Shown here one piece after another: positions 22,862 through 35,967 of a stretch of 64,000 nucleotides of DNA. Numbering within the stretch: position 1 is the first letter of the stretch; the number at the start of each line of letters is the position of its first letter. A model generated the notes under the pieces. That model was not told where the DNA came from and made no database searches. It worked only from the letters and a program-made list of their open reading frames with translations. The DNA comes from Portulaca oleracea. Lineage: Eukaryota > Streptophyta > Magnoliopsida > Caryophyllales > Portulacaceae. The position numbers and the translations under genes were made by a program. The DNA lies in assembly GCA_029582165.1 (NCBI GenBank), contig CM055875.1, positions 4,765,001 through 4,829,000 on the forward strand, written 5' to 3'.

Positions 22862-25677
22862 TGTAAAAACCTGGCCTTAACCCAACCTAATTAAGCTAAT
22901 TAATGAGATTAAGTAACCAAATTGCACATTTCAATTCAGTTAGCTGTTTGTATTTTTGCAGGCCTCAAGCAGAGCAACGACCATCATACATCAGTCTAGT
23001 GCGTTATTTATATAAATTAGTTAAGTGACAATTTCAGCTACTCAATTACTTTCGAAATATTCGGGTTACTTACTTGACCAAATTTATCAAGTCGAGCGAT
23101 TCGTCGGTATTATTAAGAGTAATAATAATATTATTATTATTATCGTACCTCCTCGTTCCTTAATTTATTTAAAATTCAATTTATTCCACCTCCCCATTTT
23201 ATTTCTAGTCTTCATCTCATTAGTAAAATTTTATAAATTTTATCCTGAGACTTTAAATTAGAAGTATTGGATATTAGTAGAAAGATAGTGTTGATAAGGG
23301 GAGGAGAATTAAGAGTATTAATTTGAGTTTTTTTTAGTTGGGCCTTAAAACTTAAAGCTCCATCTCTTTAATTTTTGTTAGCATCAGATTCATTTTTCCT
23401 TTCTATTGTCAAGAAGTACTCCCTCACGTACATTACTCAACTCCCAACACTGCTCTTGCCTCCTATCTCCTGTCTTCTCTGCCTTCGTCTCCATTCGGTC
23501 ATCTGTCTGGGCTCGTCGCCGGCTACCGCCAGCTAGAGTCGACCGCTGCGGCGCGCCACTGATGTCACCAACCTCCAAGCACCATTATTATGTGATTCTT
23601 ATTCTTCTCCTCTCTTTTTGAAGGTAAACTCTAACTCCCTCTAATCAGAATTTTTAAGTTTCAATTTCAAAATTTGTTGTTTTTCTTATCAAATTTAAGT
23701 ATGCAGAATGAATGCACTTAGAATTACCAATTGGTTTTGGGTTGGTTTGTGTTTATGAGTTGTTCATGCCAAGTGTTTGATGTTATGTCTCAATGAAAGT
23801 TGAGAATTTGATGCCAAATCCTCCTGAATATGAAGGGACTATTGTTAGATATGGTTGAATGTGATTCAAATGGTGTTTACTTGACATAAATGATGAGAAT
23901 TGGGTACAAATATGAGGAATCGAGTGGGAATTATGGTTGGATGGATCTGATTATGATTCTATGGTGCGTGCATGTCATTTTTGGCATCCAAAATGGTGAT
24001 TAATTAGTGATGTGGTTGCTGAACTGATAGTATGATAGCCATGGAAATTATGTATGAAAGGAATATAGGTTTTAATCGCACTAAAACATCAAGAAAAGGG
24101 TCTTAATTAACCATTTGGGTCAAGTGAGTAATCCGAATTTCTCTGGGACAATTAAAGCTTCTATTAATCCAAATTTGGGTGGGGTATGATAGTCTTAAGT
24201 AATAGCTTTCACATGGTTTTGGAATGTTGGGATTCCGATGGGTATAACTCAAGTTATGACAATTTTAAGATGCGTGCCCTATCCATATACGAGTTTTGTG
24301 GCAGTAAGTTCCCAAGCATTTTGAGTTATCGAGATAACCTTGTTAGCTTAAGTGTTGAACATGAGAGTTGTAGTATGCTCCAGAAGCTTTCTAGAATGGG
24401 GTCCTGTGTGTTCATGGGATGTCGGAGTGAAAAGTTATGGCCCGCCAAAGTAAGGCTCCCAACCATGTCAAACCAAAATTTTAATTCACCGAGCCTTTTC
24501 CAGAGCTAATTTTCGATGGCTTCCAAACTTTTTCTAAATTTGTGATCAACATAAGAGTTATAGTATATGATTCAAGATATCCATAGACTACTAGTACATG
24601 TTCATACGATATATATATTCTTTAAGGTATGATTTCTTAAAGTTCTCTTCCCGAACTGAAATTTTTGCAGAACCAGCCCTCTTGTTTTCTTATTTTCAAG
24701 TCTTTACACTTATTTTTAGCCTTAACTCTTAACTGGAGAGTTGTAGAAGTTATTTTTAGATTTCCGAAAAGTTCTCTTATGAATTTTTGGAGGTCTATAG
24801 AGAAAGTTATATCTTTCGCAAGTTTACTGCAAGGTCCAAAAAAAACTCTCCAATCTTTTAAGTAAAAGTTAACTCTCACTAAGTTAAATACGAGACTCCC
24901 TCCTTACCAAGAGTTCAACTTAATTCACTTTATTGTTCCTATCTCAGGCGAGGTCCAAGAGGTCGTTGCTGCTCCCTGTTCGAGTCCAGTCAAGCTTTTC
25001 AAGTCGCTTTAAGTGCGGGTTCAACTTGCAAGGTACGCATATTGTCTGCAGTCTACCAAAACTCATTTATTTAAGTTAAAGTAAGCAAGTTTAATAATTG
25101 TAATGTAATTAAGCAATCTCTACATGTTTTTCTCACGTAAATATGGCCCTGACCCAAGTTATTTGTGTCATAGTGCACTACCCAAGTCAATACTTGGCCA
25201 GTGTCAACCCATCTGAACCTCCCAATCGGTCCGGTTATGCGCATACAGAGGCTTAGTCCGATGATCGCAAGCACGGGACCATCAAGATAATAATAATACG
25301 GCAAGCAAAGTTTTATTATGATTGTTATTTTATTGTTTAGTTGTTTGCAAAATGAATTGAAATACGCGAAATAAAATGAATTGCTTAAATTTATTTACTG
25401 TAAATAGGTATGCGTATTGAGTTTCGACTCATTTGCGAAAATGTTTTATGTTTTGTTTTAGGTGGTACCTCTAGTGCTGATAAACCAAGCATTGATTAGA
25501 AGTCAGGTTAAGTTGGCAAGCGGGAGGCTTCCCTTGGTTTTAATGAAGTTGAATTATATTCGTGATATACATGTTTGATATAGTTTGACGTATGTGAGTC
25601 CTGGATGTATATGAAACTTGGGTGTTGGTTGTAATATGTATTTTGGATGTGAAATATGTCGGTACTAATTCTAGTAT
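22862..25677 (+). mobile_element. E1 3' LTR, 5' portion interrupted by E2 (U2)
   Basis: Begins TGTAAAAACC right after the PPT and runs 2816 bases to the E2 target AGTAT (25673-25677). The remaining about 190 bases of the LTR lie beyond the array at 57307-57499, so the complete LTR is about 3.0 kb, long but normal for Tekay-type elements. Start TGTAA and end TTACA are mutually inverted. An (AAT/ATT)n stretch is at about 23117-23144. Open frames such as 24186-24509 are not genes. Confidence 0.88.
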
Positions 25678-25702
25678 TGATGTAGATTTGGTCCATCAAA
25701 AT

Positions 25703-25714
25703 TGGTATCAGAGC
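25703..25714 (+). other. E2 primer binding site (U2)
   Basis: TGGTATCAGAGC, complementary to the tRNA-iMet 3' end, four bases after the terminal CATCA. Confidence 0.88.
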
Positions 25715-25928
25715 TTAGGAGGTTGATTCTCTTAGTTCTTGAACCATCTTTTTGCAATCTTTCCATCACAAATCTATCCCCCATCATCTCTCATATACAC
25801 GTCCACCATTAGCTCCACAAAGAACCCCATAGCCCAAACACAATCAAACCAAAACACAATCCCCTCTCGTCCCCCATGTGCTAACCCCAAGTTTGTGAGT
25901 TTCTTGTGATCTTTTTGCATCAAGATTG

Positions 25929-27337
25929 ATGGATAGTGCAAGTACACCCACGAACCAACCTTCTACGTCTCAAGAGGATGTAGAATACATGAAGCAAAAG
26001 ATAGCTTTTCTCTCGGATCAATTGAAGAGGTATATGCATCTTCAACATAGAGTGAATCATGGAGGAAGTGATGATGAAGAGGAGGTTAAAAGTGAACGAA
26101 GTGGACGTCCAAAAAGGGAGGAACGTTTCGACTTCAAAGTGGAAATCCCCGAATTTGATGGTAATCTTGATCCCGAAAACTTCTTAGATTGGATGCAAAC
26201 TATTGAACGTGTCTTTGATCTTAAAGAAGTACATGACGAGAAGAAAGTGAAATATGTGGCTCTTAAATTGTGAAAACATGCGTCCGTTTGGTGGACTAAT
26301 TTGCAAAAGAAGAGGCAAACTAAAGGGAAGGACAAGATTAAAACGTTGATTAAGATGAAGAAGAAGTTGCAAGAGAAGTTCCTACCACCAAGTTATCTCC
26401 AAGATAACTATTCCAAATTGCAACGATTGGTTCAAGGGAGAAAAAGTGTCGAGGAGTACACAAAGGAGTTCGAACATCTCCTTTGGCGTTGTGACCTCCA
26501 AGAAGATGAACCACAAACTTTGGTACGTTTCTTATATGGTTTAAATGATTGGATTCGTAATATTGTTGAATTACATTCTTAACAATCTTTGGATGAGTTG
26601 AGTTCTTTGGCCTTGAAAGTAGAAAGGCAAAGAAAAGAAAGAGGTAAAGAAACCATGTCCAAGTACCAAACGTCTTACAAACCCCCACAAAACACACGCC
26701 CATACACCCCACAACAAAAACCTACATTCCCCACAAAACAACCAAACACAAAAGCACCACAAAATCAGCCCCCATCCATCCCCAAACCCCACGTCCAAGA
26801 ATCAAAACCCTTAGCCCCAAGGAGGTGTTTCCGTTGTCAAGGCTTAGGACATTATGCTTCGGAGTGTCCTAACAAGAGAGTTGTATCTTTGGTGGAATAT
26901 CAAAGTGCCTTGTATGTTGAACCGGAGTATCATGAAAGTGAGAATGAGGAAGAGGTAGGAGTTGACGTGAATGAGGAAGAGGAAGTAGAGGAAGCGGATG
27001 AAGGTGAAATGCTAGTAGTAAGAAGGGCCTTGAGCGTTGCTTATGTTCCAAATGAACAAGAACAAAGGGAGAACATCTTTCACACAAGGTGTACTATTCA
27101 AGGCAAGTGTGCTCTAATCGTAGATGGAGGTAGTTGCACAAACGCCGCTTCTACAACAATGGTGAAGAAACTACAATTGGAGGTTAGTCTACACCCATCT
27201 CTCTACACAATTCAATGGTTGAGTCATGGGAAGGGCATTCGAGTGGTTCACCGTGTCTTGGTAAGAACTACAAAGATTTTATTTGGTGTGATGTAATTCC
27301 AATGGATGCTTGTCATATTTTGCTTGGGAGACCTTAG
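25929..27337 (+). pseudogene. gag: E2 gag-protease pseudogene (U2)
   Basis: The frame starts MDSASTPTNQ at 25929 and is interrupted by TGA at 26271 (codon 115) and TAA at 26580 (codon 218). Between them are the gag core (EEYTKEFEHLLWRCDL) and a Pro/Gln/Lys-rich linker. A CCHC zinc knuckle CFRCQGLGHYASEC lies at 26826-26867 (codons 300-313), then acidic repeats, then protease with IVDGGSCTNAAS (Asp at 27123). DGG in place of DS/TG is common in this clade. Frame is lost at about 27262, where roughly 16 bases seem deleted before NYKDFIWCDVIPMDACHILL, and the usual GRPW reads GRP-stop (TAG 27335). U2 also lacks three bases near 27106 (GKCALIV against GKVCSLIV). The two gag stops and the protease lesions are in all full units. 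Confidence 0.9.
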
Positions 27338-30308
27338 CTTTTTGATAGGCATGTCACGCATGATGGGAGAATGAACACCTACACGTTTGTTCTCAACAAA
27401 AGGAGGATCACCTTGGCTCCTCTCTCACCATCATCGATCATACGTCCCCAACAACAACAAAAGGAGGAGACCAATATTGTGAGTTTCATGAAGGTTGAAT
27501 ATCATGAATTCCAAGAGCATAAGGAGCTTATTCTAGCCAACTTGGAAGAGGAGGAATCGTCCCCAACACTTGAGCATGCACGCCTCAAACCTCTTTTGGA
27601 ATGTTTCAAGCATTTGTTCCCAAAAGAGATGCCGAAGGGGTTGCCTCCAAGAAGGGATATTGAACACAAAATTGATCTTGTTCCGGGTTCTATGCTCCCC
27701 AACAAGCCGGCCTATCGAATGAATCCAAAAGTAGCTCAAGAAGTTCAAAGGCAAGTGGATGATCTTTTGTCAAAAGGCTTGATACGTGAGAGTATGAGTC
27801 CATGTGTTGTCCCGGTTTTACTTGTGTCGAAGAAAGATGGGTCCCAACGAATGTGTATGGATTGCCGAGCTATAAACAAGATCACAATCAAGTATAGATT
27901 TCCAATCCCACGTCTTGAGGATCTACTTGATGAGCTTCATGGGAGTGTTGTGTTCTCCAAGGTTGATTTAAGAAGTGGATATCATCAAATAAGGATTCAT
28001 GAAGGGGATGAGTGGAAGACGGCATTCAAGACGAAAGAAGGGTTATATGAGTGGCTTGTGATGCCATTTGGTCTTACAAACGCACCATCTACCTTTATGC
28101 GTTTAATGAACCATGTATTGAAGCCTCTTATTGGCAAATGTGTTGTAGTTTACTTTGATGATATTCTTGTGTATAGTAGAAGTGAAAAGGAGCATGTGAA
28201 GCACCTAGAGTTGGTCATGTATATTTTGGAGAAGGAACAACTCTACGCTAACATGGAGAAGTGCCACTTTTTCTCACCCAAGATCGTGTTCCTTGGGTAT
28301 GTCCTTTCGAAAGATGGCATTCAAGTGGATAAGGAGAAGGTGAAGGCTATTCAAGAATGGCCTACACCCACGTCCATTCATGAGGTACGAAGCTTTCATG
28401 GTTTAGCATCTTTTTACCGAAGGTTTATAAGGAGTTTTAGACCCATTCTAGCACCCATGACCGAGTTGTTGAAAAAGAAAGAGTTTTCATGGAGTAAGGG
28501 TGCTAATGAAGCTTTTGAGTTGATTAAGGAGAAATTATGTCATGCGCCCATTCTTGAATTACCTTGTTTTGATAAAGTCTTTGTAGTAGAGGTTGATGCA
28601 AGTGGAGTTGGAATTGGAGCCGTATTATCTCAAGAGGGCCGACCACTTGCCTTCTTTAGTGAGAAATTGAATGAAGCCAAACGGAAGTATAGTACATATG
28701 ATAAAGAGTTCTATGCAATCATAAGAGCTCTTGAGCATTGGCGACACTATCTTCTAAGTGGCGAGTTCATCCTACAAAGTGATCACGAGGCTCTTAAGTT
28801 CATTCAAGGGCAACATAAGTTGAATCCAAGACACGCCAAATGGGTGGAGTACATGCAAGCGTTCCATTTTGTGATAAAACATAAAGCGGGTCATCTTAAC
28901 AAAGGAGCGGATGCTTTGTCACGAAGGTACTTACTTACCCATGTTCTTGATTCAAGAGTCCTTGGTTTTGAGCATATTAAAGAGTTGTATGTGAATGATG
29001 AGGATTTCAAGGAGGTTTATGAGCTATGTAAGAAGCATCCTCACCAACTCTTTCATATTGAGCATGGATTTCTTTTTAAGGGAAATCAACTTTGTATTCC
29101 CAAGAGTAGCAATCGTGAGTTGTTGATCATGGAGGTCCATGGAGGATCTTTGGCGGGTCATTTTGGTATTGAGAAGACATATCTTATGATGAAGGAGCAT
29201 TACTTTTGGCCAAGCATGATCAAAGACGTAGAGCATATGGTAAAGAGGTGTAATACTTGTAATATTACGAAGGCTCACACTCTACCACAAGGGTTGTATA
29301 CTCCTTTGCCTATCCAACATAGTCCATGGGAAGATGTGAGTTTAGACTTTGCCGTTGGTCTACCAAGAATACAAAGAGGCAAGGATTCTATTATGGTGGT
29401 TGTTAATAGGTTTTCAAAGATGGCTCATTTCATTCCATGCCATACCACCTATGATGCTACTAAGGTTGCAAATCTATACTTTGAAGAAGTAGTGAAGTTA
29501 CATGGTATCCCCAAGACCATGGTGAGTGATAGGGATTCAAAGTTCCTTAGTCATTTTTGGCTTACATTGTGGAAGAAGCTTGGAACAACATTGAAGTTTA
29601 GCACCGCTTGTCATCCACAAACGGATGGACAAACCGAAGTGACCAACCGTACTTTGGGAGCTCTACTTCGAATCTCGGTGAGTAAAGACAAGAAAAGGGT
29701 GGGATACTCTTCTATGTCATGCTGAATTTGCCTTCAATAGGAGTCCAAGTAAAGCCACGGGGTTGTCACCTTTTCAAGTGGTATATGGAAGGAACCCTCT
29801 CCAACCTATGGATCTCACACCCATTTCTACATCAACAAAGTTTAGTTTTGAAGCTAACAAAAGGGTGGAAGAGATTAAGAAGCTACATGAAGAAGTTCGT
29901 GAGAAGATCTTGAAGTACACGCAAGATGTAGCTAGTAAAGTGAATAAAACAAGGAAGAAGGTTGTGTTTGAACCTAGAGATCTTGTTTGGATTCACTTGA
30001 AGAAAGAAAGATTTCCTTCTAAAAGGAAAGCTAAGCTTGCACCGAGAGGAGATGGACCTTATGAGGTTTTGGAAAGGATTGGTGACAATGCTTATAAGTT
30101 ACAACTTGGTGAAGACTATGAAGGGAGTTGTACTTTCAATGTGAGTGATCTTAAGCCCTACTATGGAGATAGAGAAGAACTTCCTAGTTTGAGGACAAAC
30201 TCTTTTCAACTCTTTGATCCCATTATACATCAAAATTGGTATCAGAGCTTAGGAACGCCAAGAGATCTCATTACACATAGAATTCAAGATCTTTATGAAC
30301 AAAGATAA
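27338..30308 (+). pseudogene. pol: E2 RT-RNase H-integrase pseudogene (U2)
   Basis: This is the longest frame of the window (27371-29725, 784 codons from its first ATG). [47 protein letters not shown] and active site YFDD at residues 261-264. RNase H: Asp409 in VDASG, then YDKEFYA, SDHEAL and ADALSRR. Integrase: HHCC finger (HGGSLAGHFG to CNTCN), catalytic Asp659, Asp720 and Glu756 (D-35-E spacing). After KDKK at about 29695 a frameshift moves the remaining integrase ([19 protein letters not shown] to FNVSDLKPYYGD) into the frame 29719-30308, which closes after LITHRIQDLYEQR. No chromodomain is obvious. RT itself looks intact, but there is no intact upstream gag and no continuous integrase. 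Confidence 0.92.
30237..30248 (+). other. Second PBS-like site behind integrase (U2)
   Basis: TACATCAAAAT plus TGGTATCAGAGCTTAGGA repeats the LTR-end and PBS of the left terminus inside the final codons of the pol frame. Confidence 0.75.
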
Positions 30309-30992
30309 GAATCTTCTTCTCTAAGTTCTTAAGGATCAACTAAATCCAACGAAAAGAAGATGGAAATGAAACAAAGAATGAGATTTCGTTTACCAAAAGA
30401 TGATGGACGATTGATGTATGAACGTTTGAATGATGCTTGATGAATGTTTGATGATTGAAAGATGATCGAATGGATGAATGAACGCTTGGATGAACGAATG
30501 GAATGATAATGGAATTGAAGGATCCTTTGAGGATATAGGCACACCACCTCAAGAACTCTTCAATTCTACCTTTCTCCACCAAGGGATGCCAACCCTAGGC
30601 TAGAAGTAGAGATAGGACTAATCTCCCTCAAGAGAAACGAAAACTAGCACAAAAGCTAGAGAGAAAACAACATCATGTGTTTACTTTGTATTTGATTATT
30701 GAATGTAATGAATGAATTACAAGGCACCCAAGGGGTCTATTTATACTAATAGAGAACCCCCTTGGCGTGTGGAATGAAAGAATACAAGGGTTTCCTAGCT
30801 TACATCATTCTATACAAATGTGACATCATAAAGAAACAAATGTACATAAGCTAGATTAAAACTATGATAACTTGCTCAATCCTTGTCCAAACTTAAAGAT
30901 TCAAAAACCATTGTGAAGCTCCTTTGATGATGATCAGTTGACCCTAGGATGACTTCCTCAATATCTTCATGGTTCTTGAGATAAAGAGCAAA
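30309..30992 (+). other. E2 3' tail (U2)
   Basis: Non-coding. On the minus strand, a TATA-type box (TATAAATA) lies at 30745-30738. The stretch stops at the array junction. Confidence 0.7.
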
Positions 30993-31728
30993 CTACGAGT
31001 ATCATTGTCAGCTGCTTAGGAACTCAGTATTCTTTTATTACTCTTTCCTCTTCGGCCTAGGGATCGACATCAAAAACCCATGCCACAAGATGATCGTCGC
31101 ACGCAATCTGGGAACACATAAATCATGTTTCTAGGCCTTGGGGCCTTTGGGACTTAGCTGTCTTTCAGTTGTTAAGGTAAGAGTAGGTAAGAGTGGGCGT
31201 TCTCTTAACCCCTACATAGGATTGATATGCAATTAAAAATACACAGAATAATTTTTTAAATTCAAATCAATTAGTAGAGACCAAAAGAATGATCTGAGTT
31301 TGTTTGTGTGGGTACTGAAGTATATAAAATCATTGGACTGTTGTTGGTTGTGGTTGAGTGGGCGCGTGACTCTTATTGTACCAAATTGAGTTTAAAATGT
31401 CGTATGCAGGTTTATAACGAGTACTTTTAAGTTGGGATAGTCCATATTATAGATAAAACTCTGCCGAAATTTCCCTAGGATTTAAAAAAAAAGAAGAAGT
31501 GCTTATGGTTTCCCAAATCCCAATTGCTTAATTTGGTTTTAAGGGTTTCTAATAGTGGTCAAAAAGGTAAACGGAGGTCTTTATGGACATAGGATCTACT
31601 TTAGAAGTATTAGCATGGGCACAAAAATCCTGATTTTCTTTGGGGCGCTATTAATATTATGATATCCATTTGTAATGAAGAACTTTAGAGAAAAGATATA
31701 TAGTAAGAAAGAGGAAAATGTGGAGGTG
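30993..31728 (+). other. E1 internal left block (U3)
   Basis: Copy of 10643-11376. Non-coding, with no gene seen. Confidence 0.7.
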
Positions 31729-31738
31729 AAAATTTATT

Positions 31739-33966
31739 CAAAAAATTGTTGCGAGGTGCCACACATTTCTAACAATGACTAGTTGGGGACCACATTTTTA
31801 ATTCACTCAAAGGGCGAAGTTGTTAAACAAATGGCTAGCAAGTGACTTTCCGACCACTTTGTGGAAACCATAAAAGACATAAAATTCCTTTTATTCTTGT
31901 TAAATCGATGCGAGATCTTTGCTCATAGAAAACGCACCATAATTGGACAATTCCTCGGAAAATTGAATAAAATTCCGCATTGATTCCAATTTTTCAAATG
32001 CCAATGTTTGGTTACCCAACTTGTTTCCACTCGACACGTCTATCTTTTATTCTTCCTGTGGCACCCAAACCAACAACTTTTTCACTCACCTCTTTGTTTC
32101 AGCATATACCCAGTTGAGTTTGCGCATTGATTCATACTCATAATCATAACTGTAGGAGGCAAAAATTTGTCGACCAATTAAAAAATGACACGTGGAAGAT
32201 AAATTAAATTTATTCGGCCAATTATTATCCGCAACGTGTTAAATTAATTATGACAGTCTATTTAATTGAATTTTAAATGAAAATGCATTCTGGCCAATAA
32301 TATCATGACACATGTCAAAGATGATGCAGAAAATATTAATTATTTCTTTATTTAAAGTTAAAGGAATAATTAATTAACTTGGCCCAAGCCCAAAGCCCAA
32401 CTCAAACCCTAGGGGTTAGGCCTCCACAGCCTATAAATAGGGGTCCTCCCCCCTTCATTTTAACCCCCGGTGATTCAGCAGTCAGCATCCAGAAGCTCCA
32501 GAAGATCAAACTACCTACGACCTCTAGCTATCAAGCGCCAAGGATCGAAGTCTGCAGCAGATCAAGATCGAGTCTCAGAGTCTTCGACATGTCTTGATCA
32601 AGAACAACAACAGATTTCTTCAGCAAGAGACTCAGCAGTCTACACTTTGCAGTATTCCCTGACATTCGACATTTTGCACTCCAAAGGCTTCAAAAGATCG
32701 AACTACAAGCGATGTCCAGCTACCAAGCGCAAAGGACCAACGTCGGCAAGTTCAACAACTTCTGTTCTTTGCTTCAAAGTTTGCAGTCATCTTCCTCGTT
32801 TGGTTCATCGATCGAGACCAAGCACTAAGTCCTCGCATCCAAGAACCGGGAGAACTACAACCAATAGTCAACCTTCAGACGGTTAAACTTCGAGCAGACT
32901 CCAGCTACCAAGCACTAAGGGGATCAACGCTCAAAACCTTCCACTGAGAACTACTGTAAGAATTCTTCAGCTAAACCTACGTTCGAGATCGAGATCAAGC
33001 GCTCGTGCCTCTACCACCCAAGTTTCAGGAGATTGAATCAGAGGACTACTTTATTATATTTAATATAGGGATTGTACCCGCATACATTTGAATATTAATA
33101 CAAATTAATTTGTTTCTCAATTTCCTGTCTTTATTTATTTTAGACTCGAAATTTGTATTTACAATAACCCCCTGTTGAAATGATTATTTTGTACCCATTT
33201 CAACCTCCAACATTAATTTTTTGACTTCTGGGTTGTTTATAACTTCTGGGTTTGCAGTTGTTTTCGTTGATTTTACCCATTTCCAACCTTCTGAGTGATT
33301 GATTGATTCAAATTTTGAAGGTTGAGAAGAGAAGATGCATACAAGCCTTTTGTTGCCTCAAGAACCATCAGGATGGTCTCCATCCTTGAGCCTTCCAAGC
33401 CTGTGTTTTCTTCTCTTTCTTAATTTTTTTATCATTTGGATGATGGATTAGTGATTATTGCATAGTTTGTGAAGTGGGTTTTTGCTATTTTTCTCAAATT
33501 TTGGGTGAGTTTGTTTGGAGTTCTGTAGACATTCTTCCCGCACTGCCCAGAATTGTGATTAATTTTTTTTCTCTCTTACTTAATTTTTTTATCATTTGGA
33601 TGATGGATTAATGATTATTGCATAGTTTATGAAGTGGGTTTTTGTTATTTTTCTCAAATTCTGGGTGAACGTTGAAGAAAGATGAAAATTGAAGAAGATC
33701 GAGTGAGTAGTTGAGAGGGTAAGGCTTCCTTCAATTATATAAACCATTACTTGCCACACTTGGAGGCAACGAAGGGTATTCTCGACATTCAACACAAAAA
33801 TTCAAAAATTTATTAACTATTGTTAATCACACCGTTTTCCAAAGAAATGTGGCGGAAAGTCACTAACTAGTCATTTGTTTAACAACTTCATCCCCTTTGA
33901 GTGTATTAAAAATGTGGTCCCTCTTGATCAATTGTCGAAATGTGTGGTACCTCCCAGAATTTTTTG
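31739..33966. mobile_element. MULE with nested solo LTR (U3)
   Basis: Copy of the U1 MULE with AAAATTTATT at 31729-31738 and 33967-33976. Both TIRs carry small deletions not seen in other units (for example ACCACTTTGTGGAAACC at about 31852). Confidence 0.87.
32151..33163 (+). mobile_element. Solo LTR (U3)
   Basis: Copy with intact TGTAGGAGGC start, TTTACA end and ATAAC on both sides (32146-32150 and 33164-33168). Confidence 0.88.
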
Positions 33967-33976
33967 AAAATTTATT

Positions 33977-35950
33977 TTGGTAAAAAAAAAGAGAATGATT
34001 ATATCATGTGAATATAGTTTATTTGAATATGTATGGAGAAATTACTTTGGGTGATATCTAGCATGATTTTGGGATTTAAAAGCCCCCTTATTATTTATTC
34101 AGTTTCGAATATTTATATACTTAATCATTTCCCTCAAATAACCCTTATGCAAATTCAAGCCTTTTACTTAACGAAGATACTCTATTTCTATTACATGAAC
34201 CAATTGCCTTATATTCATGCTAGAAATTCTCATGGTGAGTTTTCCTTCATCATCATATTTGCGAATCCTAGATAAGCATTGGATATCTCATCCATTTAAT
34301 TTGGGGATCAACTATTCCCCTTTATCATATGATTCTATTAGGAACTTAAATCCAACCTTACATATTCATGCTTGATTTTTAGTTTATGTACTCCACCAAT
34401 TTCATCAATCAATTTGTTAATCCAAATTTTACTATCTTTTCCCTAACATCGCCTTTATTCCATTACTTATTCGCAATGAATCTCACTTGATCATTTGTTG
34501 TTGCTCACCTTTGCATGACACTGTGATTTCCTTATTGGTTTATATGATTCATGTTAACATATTACTACATTGGATATGTTCTTAATCCCAATCTAAAATA
34601 TATCCTTACTAATCTTGTCATCAACCCAGATTAATTCTCTCATGGTTATCACTTTTCTTTTCAATTACTATCAATCCATATCTTCATTTGTGATTAACTT
34701 TATTTACCTTATGTGACTTTTCACTTGGCCTATCTTTTTTCTTTTTCTTGAGTGATCATTATCTTCTCAATTAATTAGCACATTGAATTCAAAATTTACT
34801 CTTAATATATGTTGTAATTATTCAAGCTCAATAATATATACCTCTGTGTTAGTTCAAATAGTTACTGATAATTAACCATCATTCTGAATGGTTCTTTGCT
34901 TATTACTTATCACATCCACTATGGATTCTTGAATTTCAAATAATCTATACCCTTACATATTCATTTTGATTTCTTATCACTTATACTATCCTTACTATTC
35001 CTTCATCACAATCATTGTTTGTTCTTGTTCTGAAGGTCAAAAGTTTGTCCCAATATTTTCCTTTTTCAAAGTAATTCAAGTTAATTATTCTTTATTGTTT
35101 TACTTGTTTATAGAATCATTATGATCACTATCATTTTCGATCATCTTTTATTAATCATCATTCTCATTCGATATTTACTTTGGACTCATAGGTTATCTAC
35201 ATTTCCTCATGAAATATTAAAGTCATCGTTGTAGATTTTGGCTTCATCATTATCCTTGATATTTATACATATACTTATCATCAATCTTATCTTTCTACCT
35301 TCATATTTTATTTGTTCCCACACCAACTTATTTTTACTATAATTATTTCTTTTATTGTCATCAATTCTGGGGGAGGAGTGTTAGTGAACATGAAATGAGA
35401 TGAATTATAGGGAAATGAATGTCCTATGAGTAAGTTCAATGAAGTTTGGGGAGTAAGGTACATAGCATTTTTATTAGGGGTTTTGTGAGTAATAGTGAAG
35501 AGTCGGGCAATATGGGTCATAGTTTCTAAAAAAAACACACACAAAGACCTTTAGTTCTAGACAACTTGAGATTAAGTTGTATGTCGATCGATTTAAGAAT
35601 ATATAGTACTTGGAGAGTACTTGTGTCATTTTAAAGAAGAGTGGAAGTAATGTGGAAAAATTTTAGAGGAGGTACACTTTGTGACCTCTATTGTTTTACG
35701 AAGAGACGAAAATGGTCAATTTAAATAGGCAAGCTGATTAAGACTCAATGTTTTTGGGTAGCATGTAAGATTTGATATTCAAAAGCAAGAGCTTATTTGA
35801 TTAACTTATGTGAAAATTTGAGTTTGTAATCCTATGAATAGCTGGCCCAATTACTTATCGAAGGATAAGACATTAAGTATAGTGGGTAATAAAATCGTGG
35901 CGATATGCCAAATAGTAATGATTTCTATCAAGTTTCGGGGATGAAACTTC
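33977..35950 (+). other. E1 internal right block (U3)
   Basis: Copy of 20866-22844. Non-coding. Confidence 0.65.
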
Positions 35951-35967
35951 TTTTAAGGGGGGTAGAC
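35951..35967 (+). other. E1 polypurine tract (U3)
   Basis: TTTTAAGGGGGGTAGAC before TGTAAAAACC, identical to U2. Confidence 0.88.

Larger units (their letters stand above)
17864..30992 (+). repeat. Tandem array unit U2 (full length, 13.1 kb)
   Basis: Second copy and the cleanest one. Order: E1 left block, MULE with solo LTR, E1 right block, E1 PPT, first 2.8 kb of the E1 3' LTR, then E2 from its left terminus to GAGCAAA. Junctions on both sides read GAGCAAACTACGAG. Confidence 0.95.
25678..30992 (+). mobile_element. E2, CRM-like Ty3/gypsy element (U2 copy)
   Basis: The element is inserted in the E1 3' LTR with TSD AGTAT (25673-25677; other copy 57302-57306). The left terminus between TSD and PBS is only 21 bases, starting TGATGTAGATTT and ending CATCA. 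A leader (25715-25928) and a gag-PR-RT-RNase H-IN gene follow. The integrase style (RGDGPYEVLERIGDNAYKL and FNVSDLKPYYGD) fits chromoviruses of the CRM group. The U2 copy is cut at 30992 by the array junction; the true 3' end exists only in U4. All copies are inactive. Confidence 0.85.

Noticed and set aside
24186..24509. 107-codon open frame repeated at 37275 and 50354
   Set aside because: It is in the E1 LTR. The homologous stretch at about 8400-8750 in the 5' LTR side is truncated or not open, and no motif is seen.
30237..30248. TGGTATCAGAGC considered as part of a tRNA-Met gene
   Set aside because: Only the 12-base complement of the tRNA 3' end is present; no cloverleaf or A/B box. It is a PBS-type sequence.
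15274..30308. Chromodomain at the E2 integrase C-terminus
   Set aside because: After FNVSDLKPYYGD the frame runs into LTR-end/PBS-like sequence; no chromodomain motif could be read.
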